From positions 1-33,598 of the forward strand of contig JAUYAJ010000698.1 in assembly GCA_030693565.1 (NCBI GenBank): a DNA stretch of 33,598 nt, written 5' to 3'. This DNA comes from Rubrivivax sp. (GTDB lineage Bacteria > Pseudomonadota > Gammaproteobacteria > Burkholderiales > Burkholderiaceae_C). Below, piece after piece: positions 28,044 through 33,598 of this stretch (its first letter is position 1; the number at the start of each line of letters is the position of its first letter). Below the pieces are notes generated by a model that worked only from the letters and a program-made list of their open reading frames with translations, made no database searches and was not told the DNA's origin. Both the position numbers and the translations under genes were made by a program.

Positions 28044-29588
28044 ATGAGATTGGGGCAGCGCTGTCGCGCCGGCTCGCCGCTGCGGCCTGAACTGCTGCCG
28101 CTGTGCGCCGCGCTGGCCCTGGTGTCGACGTCGGCCTGGAGCCAGACTGCCGTGGCGGGACGCGGCTTCACGTTCACGCCGACGCTGAGCCTGAGCCAGG
28201 TGCTGACCGACAACCGAAATCTGGACTCGGTCGGCAAGTCCTCTGAGGCCATCACCCAGATCAGCCCCGGACTGCGCTTGAGCAGCCGATCCGGGCGTGT
28301 GCAGGGCACGCTTGACTATTCACTCAACGCCCTGGTCTATGCGCGCGGTTCGGGCTCGAACGCGATCCAGCATGCGCTGAACTCGTCGGCAGCGGCCGAA
28401 CTGGTCGAGAACCGGGTCTTCGTCGATGGCCGGGCGACGATCTCGCAGCAAACCATCTCGGCCTTCGGCGCTCAGTCCGGCCAGAACAATGCGGCAGTCA
28501 ACGCCAACCGCAGCGAGGTCGTGACACTGGGGCTGTCGCCATCGGTGCGCGGACGGCTGGCTGGCGTGGTCGACTACGAGGCGCGGCTGTCTTATGCCGG
28601 CACGCGCAGCGGTTCGACGCAGGCGGCGGATTCGTCCAACCTGTCCGGGCTGGTGCGGCTCAGTGGTGGGCGCGGGCAGTTCGGCTGGTCGGCCGATGCC
28701 AGCCGCCAGGTGTCGGACTTCAACGCCGGCCGCCGCACCGAGCAAGACCGGATCGGCGCTGGCGCGACCTACCGGCCCGACCCCGAACTGCGATTCTCGG
28801 CCCGGCTGGCGCAGGAATCGACCGACGTCATCAGCAGCGAGCGCCGCGACACCACCTCGTGGGGCTGGGGCGTCGACTGGACGCCGTCGCAGCGAACCTT
28901 GGTCGGGCTGCAAAGCGACCGGCGCTACTTCGGCAATTCGCATGGGCTGACCTTGCAGCACCGGCTGGCGCGCTCAATCTGGCGCTATACCGACAGTCGC
29001 AATGCCTCTTCCAGCACCGGCGTGGCCGGCGCGCCGCTGACTCAGTACGACCTCTTTTTTGTCCAGTTCGCATCGCTCGAACCCGACCCGACGCGCCGCG
29101 AGCAACTGGTGCGCAGCTTTCTGCTCAGCAACGGTCTGGACGCCAACGCCACGGTCAGCGGCGGCTTTCTGAGTTCCGCACTGTCGGTGCAGCGCAGCCA
29201 GAACCTGTCGATGGCGCTCACCGGCCAGCGCCAGACAGTCACTTTGGCTGCCTTCCGCACGGCGACGCGGCGTCTGGACAGCATCAGCGGCGTGAGCGAC
29301 GACTTGTCGCAGGTGGATTCGCTGCAGCAAACCGGCTACAGCCTGAGCCTAGCGCACCGGCTGACACCGACTTCGTCGATCAGCCTGCTGGCATCGAACC
29401 AGAAGACAACGGGTCGCGGTGGCAGCAACCCCGCCGGCAACGAGCAGCGCTCGCTCAACCTGGCGTGGTCGAGCCAGATCGCTGCTCGCGCCAATCTGAC
29501 GGTCGGTGCCCGCCACATCGAATTCGACAGCGCCACCAAGCCTTACAACGAGTCGGCGCTCACCGCCACGTTGAGCCTGCGGTTCTAA
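28044..29588 (+). CDS. XrtA/PEP-CTERM system-associated outer-membrane beta-barrel protein (TIGR03016-like)
   Basis: Signal peptide, FTFTPTLSLSQVLTDNRNLDSVGKSSEAITQISPGLRLSSRSGRVQGTLDYSL, terminal aromatic residue (LTATLSLRF). Confidence 0.82.
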   Translation: MRLGQRCRAGSPLRPELLPLCAALALVSTSAWSQTAVAGRGFTFTPTLSLSQVLTDNRNLDSVGKSSEAITQISPGLRLSSRSGRVQGTLDYSLNALVYARGSGSNAIQHALNSSAAAELVENRVFVDGRATISQQTISAFGAQSGQNNAAVNANRSEVVTLGLSPSVRGRLAGVVDYEARLSYAGTRSGSTQAADSSNLSGLVRLSGGRGQFGWSADASRQVSDFNAGRRTEQDRIGAGATYRPDPELRFSARLAQESTDVISSERRDTTSWGWGVDWTPSQRTLVGLQSDRRYFGNSHGLTLQHRLARSIWRYTDSRNASSSTGVAGAPLTQYDLFFVQFASLEPDPTRREQLVRSFLLSNGLDANATVSGGFLSSALSVQRSQNLSMALTGQRQTVTLAAFRTATRRLDSISGVSDDLSQVDSLQQTGYSLSLAHRLTPTSSISLLASNQKTTGRGGSNPAGNEQRSLNLAWSSQIAARANLTVGARHIEFDSATKPYNESALTATLSLRF

Positions 29589-29591
29589 GCC

Positions 29592-30698
29592 ATGTACGAA
29601 GCGTTCTACGGGCTGAGCAGCAAGCCCTTCCAACTCAACCCCGACCCGAACTTCTTTTTCGGCAGCAAGCAGCATCGGCGCGCCAAGGCCTACCTCGAGT
29701 ACGGGGTGTCGCGCAACGAAGGCTTCATCGTCATCACCGGCGAGATCGGTGCCGGCAAGACGACGGTGCTGCGTTCGCTGATCGACGGCCTGCATGGCAG
29801 CAACGTCATCACCGGCCACCTGGTCACGACCCAACTCGGCGCCGAGGACACTTTGCGCATGGTCGGCGCGGCCTTCGGCTTTCGCGTCAAGGACGTGCCC
29901 AAGTCGGAACTGCTGATCACGCTCGAAGCCTTTCTGATCAGCCAGACCAGCAAGGGCAAGCGCTGCCTGCTGATCGTCGACGAAGCACAGAACCTGTCGC
30001 CCAAGGCGGTCGAGGAATTGCGCATGCTGTCGAACTTCCAGTTCGGCAACCAGGCGCTGCTGCAAAGCTTCCTGGTCGGTCAGCCCGAGTTCCGCCAGAT
30101 CCTGCAGCAGCCGGAAATGGAGCAGTTCCGCCAGCGCGTGGCCGCCACCTGCCACATCGGGCCGCTCGATCAGGAGGAGACCCAGCGCTACATCGAGCAC
30201 CGGCTCAAGTGCGCCGGCGCCACCGACAAGCCGACCTTCGAGCCCGCCGCCTTCGAAGGCATCTACAAAGCCAGCCAGGGCATTCCGCGGCGCATCAACT
30301 CGGTCTGCGACCGCCTGCTGCTGCTCGGTTTTCTGGGCAACAAGACCCACTTGAGCGCTGACGACGTCAGCGAAGTCGTGCGCGAGTTCGCTCAGGAGTC
30401 CCACGTGGCGGCAGCGCCGCCGCCGCCGGCCAGTGGCCCTGCAGCGGCTGGCGGCGGCGCTGCCGCCGCGGTGGCGCAGGAACTCGACGTCGACCTGTCA
30501 AAGCTCAAGCTCGACATCAGCGAAGCCGAAGCGATGTCCAAGCAACTCGCTTCGCTGACAGCCGACCAGCGCGGCGACCAGTTGCAGCGCCTGGAACGCA
30601 GTTTGTTGCGGCTCGAGCGAATCAATGTGCAGACGCTGTCGATGCTGCAAAAGCTCGTCAACGCCGTGAAGAAGAACCCAGGCGAAACACCGAAATGA
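29592..30698 (+). CDS. XrtA-associated ATPase (ExeA-like AAA, TIGR03015-like)
   Basis: MYEAFYGLSSKPFQLNPDPNFFFGSKQHRRAKAYLEYG, Walker A TGEIGAGKTTVLRSL, Walker B CLLIVDEAQNL. Confidence 0.88.
   Translation: MYEAFYGLSSKPFQLNPDPNFFFGSKQHRRAKAYLEYGVSRNEGFIVITGEIGAGKTTVLRSLIDGLHGSNVITGHLVTTQLGAEDTLRMVGAAFGFRVKDVPKSELLITLEAFLISQTSKGKRCLLIVDEAQNLSPKAVEELRMLSNFQFGNQALLQSFLVGQPEFRQILQQPEMEQFRQRVAATCHIGPLDQEETQRYIEHRLKCAGATDKPTFEPAAFEGIYKASQGIPRRINSVCDRLLLLGFLGNKTHLSADDVSEVVREFAQESHVAAAPPPPASGPAAAGGGAAAAVAQELDVDLSKLKLDISEAEAMSKQLASLTADQRGDQLQRLERSLLRLERINVQTLSMLQKLVNAVKKNPGETPK
30407..30464 (+). repeat. 18-bp perfect inverted repeat inside the ATPase gene
   Basis: GGCGGCAGCGCCGCCGCC (30407-30424) and its reverse complement GGCGGCGGCGCTGCCGCC (30447-30464), 22-nt spacer; encodes the Ala/Pro/Gly linker. 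Confidence 0.8.
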
Positions 30699-31834
30699 TC
30701 GCTCCCGTGATGTGCGTCGTTGGCGCCCGGCCCAACTTCATGAAGATGGCGCCGATCCTGCGCGCGCTGGCTGCGCACCAGCCGCCGCTGCCGGCGCTGC
30801 TGGTCCACACCGGCCAGCATTACGACAAGGACATGAGCCACCAGCTGTTCGACGACCTCGGACTGCCGCGGCCCGACATCAACCTGGAGGTCGGCTCGGG
30901 CAGCCATGCGGTGCAGACCGCCGAGGTGATGCGCCGCTTCGAGCCGGCGCTGGACGAGCACAAGCCGTCTTGCGTGATCGTCGTCGGTGACGTCAATTCG
31001 ACGCTGGCCTGCACGCTGGTGGCGGTGAAGAAGGGCGTGCCTGTCGTCCATGTGGAAGCCGGCTTGCGCAGCTGGGACCGCAAGATGCCCGAAGAGATCA
31101 ACCGCGTGCTCACCGACCAGGTGGCTGACCGGCTTTACACCACCGAACGCAGTGCCGCCGACAACCTGCTCCGCGAAGGTGTCGCCGCCGAGCGCATCGT
31201 GTTCACCGGCAATGTGATGATCGACTCGCTGCTGGCCAGCCGCGAGCGCGCCCACCCTGCGGCCGACACGCTGCGCGTCCATGGCGCCGACCCTGGCGTG
31301 CTCGGCGGTCCGTCCGGCTACGGCGTGGTCACCTTGCACCGGCCGTCGAATGTCGACGACGCCGGCACGCTGCGCAGCTTGCTCGGCGTGCTGGCTGAAG
31401 TGGCGACGCAACTGCCGCTGGTGTTCGCGCTGCACCCGCGCACGCGCAGCAACATTGAACGCTTCGGGCTGACGGCGCTGCTCGATCCGCAGCGCATCGT
31501 GACGCTGCCGCCGCAAGGCTATCTGGAGATGATCGGCCTGATGGCCGGCGCCGCGCTGGTGCTGACCGACTCCGGCGGCCTGCAGGAAGAGACCACCGCC
31601 CTTGGTGTACCGTGCCTGACGATGCGCGAGAACACCGAACGGCCGATCACCGTCGAGCAAGGCACGAACACCATGGTCGGCAGCGACCGCGGCGCCATCT
31701 TGCAAGGCGTCAGCGACATCCTGGCCGGCCGCGGCAAGCGCGGCCGTGTGCCCGAGTACTGGGACGGCCGCGCCGCCGAGCGCATGGCGGCCGATCTCTG
31801 GCAGTGGCTGGGCGATCCAGCGCCGGCCGGCTGA
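30695..31834 (+). CDS. wecB: UDP-N-acetylglucosamine 2-epimerase (non-hydrolysing)
   Basis: VVGARPNFMKMAPILRAL, HTGQHYDKDMSHQLFDDL, HVEAGLRSWDRKMPEEINR, LTDSGGLQEETTALGVPCLTMRENTERPIT; ATGA overlap with the ATPase. Confidence 0.93.
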   Translation: MIAPVMCVVGARPNFMKMAPILRALAAHQPPLPALLVHTGQHYDKDMSHQLFDDLGLPRPDINLEVGSGSHAVQTAEVMRRFEPALDEHKPSCVIVVGDVNSTLACTLVAVKKGVPVVHVEAGLRSWDRKMPEEINRVLTDQVADRLYTTERSAADNLLREGVAAERIVFTGNVMIDSLLASRERAHPAADTLRVHGADPGVLGGPSGYGVVTLHRPSNVDDAGTLRSLLGVLAEVATQLPLVFALHPRTRSNIERFGLTALLDPQRIVTLPPQGYLEMIGLMAGAALVLTDSGGLQEETTALGVPCLTMRENTERPITVEQGTNTMVGSDRGAILQGVSDILAGRGKRGRVPEYWDGRAAERMAADLWQWLGDPAPAG

Positions 31835-31847
31835 GCGAAGGCATCGG

Positions 31848-32726
31848 ATGCTGGCCCCACAGATCACCAACGCGCTGACCATTGACGTCGAAGACTACTT
31901 CCAGGTCTCGGCGTTCGCGCCCTACATCCGGCGCGAGGACTGGGACGCGCGCGAATGCCGAGTCGAGCGCAACGTCGGCCGCATCCTCGAGATGCTGGCC
32001 GAGCGCGATGTGCGCGCCACCTTCTTCACGCTGGGCTGGATCGCCGAACGCTACCCGGCGATGGTGCGCGCCATCGTCGACCAAGGCCATGAACTGGCCA
32101 GCCACGGCTACGGCCACCAGCGCGCCAGCGACCTCAGCGAGGCGGACTTCCGCAGCGATGTCGAGCGGGCCAAGAAGATCCTCGAAGACCTGGCCGGCAC
32201 CGAAGTGCGCGGCTACCGGGCGCCGAGCTTTTCGATCGGTGCCCGCAACCTCTGGGCTTTCGACGTGCTGGCGCGCGCCGGCTACCGCTACAGCAGCAGC
32301 ATCTACCCGATCCAGCACGACCACTACGGCATGCCCGATTCGCCGCGCTTTGCTTACCGCGTCGGCGGCGGGCTGCTCGAAGTGCCGGTGACCACGCTGC
32401 GCTGGGGCAGCCGCAACCTGCCCTCCAGCGGCGGCGGTTATTTCCGCCTGCTGCCTTACGCCGTCTCGCGCTGGATGCTGCGGCGTGTGAACCGGCTCGA
32501 CCGTGAACCGGCAGTTTTCTACTTCCACCCGTGGGAGATCGACGCTGGTCAGCCGCGCATCCCGGGCATCGACGCCAAGACCCGCTTTCGCCACTACGTG
32601 AACATCCCGCGCATGCCCAATCGGCTGCACCAGTTGTTGGGCGACTTCCGCTGGGGCCGCATGGATGACATATTTCTCGATCGGGCCCGGGCCGAACACC
32701 CACCATCAGTCCGATCTGCGGTCTGA
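31848..32726 (+). CDS. XrtA-associated polysaccharide deacetylase (DUF3473/TIGR03006-like)
   Basis: MLAPQITNALTIDVEDYFQVSAF, TFFTLGWIAERYP, HELASHGYGHQ, GYRAPSFSI, FYFHPWEIDAGQPR. Confidence 0.92.
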   Translation: MLAPQITNALTIDVEDYFQVSAFAPYIRREDWDARECRVERNVGRILEMLAERDVRATFFTLGWIAERYPAMVRAIVDQGHELASHGYGHQRASDLSEADFRSDVERAKKILEDLAGTEVRGYRAPSFSIGARNLWAFDVLARAGYRYSSSIYPIQHDHYGMPDSPRFAYRVGGGLLEVPVTTLRWGSRNLPSSGGGYFRLLPYAVSRWMLRRVNRLDREPAVFYFHPWEIDAGQPRIPGIDAKTRFRHYVNIPRMPNRLHQLLGDFRWGRMDDIFLDRARAEHPPSVRSAV

Positions 32727-32735
32727 TAGCCGGCT

Positions 32736-33598
32736 GTGCCGAACATCCTGCGTCTATCCCCCGAAGACGCCCGCGACAACGCGTCGTGGGACGCCTTTGT
32801 CATGGCCTGCCCGCAGGCCAGCTTCTTCCACCGTGCAGGCTGGCAGCGCATCTTGCGCAATGTGTTCCGCCACGACACCTACTTCCTCTTTGCCCAGCAC
32901 GAAGGCCGGATCACCGGCGTGCTGCCGCTGGCGCATGTCAAGAGCCTGCTGTTCGGCAATTCGCTGACCAGCCTGCCCTTCGCCGTCTACGGCGGCGTTG
33001 CAGCCAGCGACGAAGCCAGCGCGGCGGCGCTGGAGCAAGAAGCCCAGCGCATCGCCCGCCAGCTCGGCGTCGCCCATCTCGAACTGCGCAACGTCCAGGC
33101 CCGGCACGCCGACTGGCCGGCGCAAGATCTCTACGTCACCTTCCGCAAGCCCATCCTGGCCGAGGAAGAAGCCAACATGCTGGCGATCCCGCGCAAGCAG
33201 CGCGCGATGGTGCGCAAAGGCATCAAGAACGGCTTGCGCAGCGACATCGACAGCGGCGTCGAACGCTTTTTCGCCCTCTACGCCGACAACGTCCACCGCC
33301 ATGGCACGCCGGCCATGCCCAAGCGCTACTTCCAGGCCTTGCAGGCTGAATTCGGTGCCGACTGCGAAGTGCTCACCGTCAGCGCGCCTGACGGCCGCCC
33401 GCTCAGCAGCGTGATGAGCTTTTACTTCCGCGACGAGGTGCTGCCTTATTACGCCGGCGACGACGAAGCGGCGCGCGACCTGGCGGCGAACGACTTCAAG
33501 TACTGGGAGCTGATGCGCCGCGCCTGCGCCCGCGGCCTGGCGCTGTTCGACTACGGCCGCAGCAAACAAGGCACGGGTTCGTTCGCTTTCAAGAAGAA
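32736..33598 (+). CDS. FemAB-like protein, XrtA/PEP-CTERM associated (TIGR03019-like), cut by the right edge
   Basis: GTG start 10 nt after the deacetylase stop: VPNILRLSPEDARDNASWDAFVMACPQASFFHRAGWQRIL...MLAIPRKQRAMVRKGIKNGL. Open to the window end, so not in the ORF track. Confidence 0.85.
   Translation, partial: MPNILRLSPEDARDNASWDAFVMACPQASFFHRAGWQRILRNVFRHDTYFLFAQHEGRITGVLPLAHVKSLLFGNSLTSLPFAVYGGVAASDEASAAALEQEAQRIARQLGVAHLELRNVQARHADWPAQDLYVTFRKPILAEEEANMLAIPRKQRAMVRKGIKNGLRSDIDSGVERFFALYADNVHRHGTPAMPKRYFQALQAEFGADCEVLTVSAPDGRPLSSVMSFYFRDEVLPYYAGDDEAARDLAANDFKYWELMRRACARGLALFDYGRSKQGTGSFAFKK

Noticed and set aside
28859-30361. 500-aa plus-strand ORF
   Set aside because: Out-of-frame overlap with the outer-membrane protein and ATPase genes.

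Overview
GC-rich window, probably from a betaproteobacterium (Burkholderiales-like, inferred from gene content only). Left end (1-4.2 kb): part of an aerobic benzoyl-CoA (box) locus with boxB (cut by the window edge), boxC, a boxR-type HTH/shikimate-kinase regulator and an alpha/beta hydrolase. Next come a UDP-glucuronate 4-epimerase-like gene and a tightly overlapping four-gene cassette: a Tat-signal Cys-rich protein, a PqqD-like protein, an HprK-related kinase and an NTP_transf_5-type nucleotidyltransferase. This cassette is the best candidate here for a poorly described system. About 8.6-33.6 kb is an exosortase A (XrtA)/PEP-CTERM exopolysaccharide locus. Its minus-strand arm carries a sugar transferase, prsK, prsR, two tandem prsT-like TPR lipoproteins and a trypsin-like protease. 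It also has a PEP-CTERM cargo gene, an acyltransferase/adenylate-forming ligase pair, and a plus-strand arm with export protein, chain-length protein, tyrosine kinase, outer-membrane protein, ATPase, wecB, deacetylase and a partial FemAB gene. Exosortase itself is not in the window. An IS21-type istB relic lies beside the PEP-CTERM gene. Regulatory signals of note are a sigma-54 (GG-N10-GC) promoter with an upstream palindrome and IHF-like site before the PEP-CTERM gene, and two related TGCA-N6-TGCW motifs in the box locus. All calls come from reading the sequence and recalled family knowledge; no searches were run.
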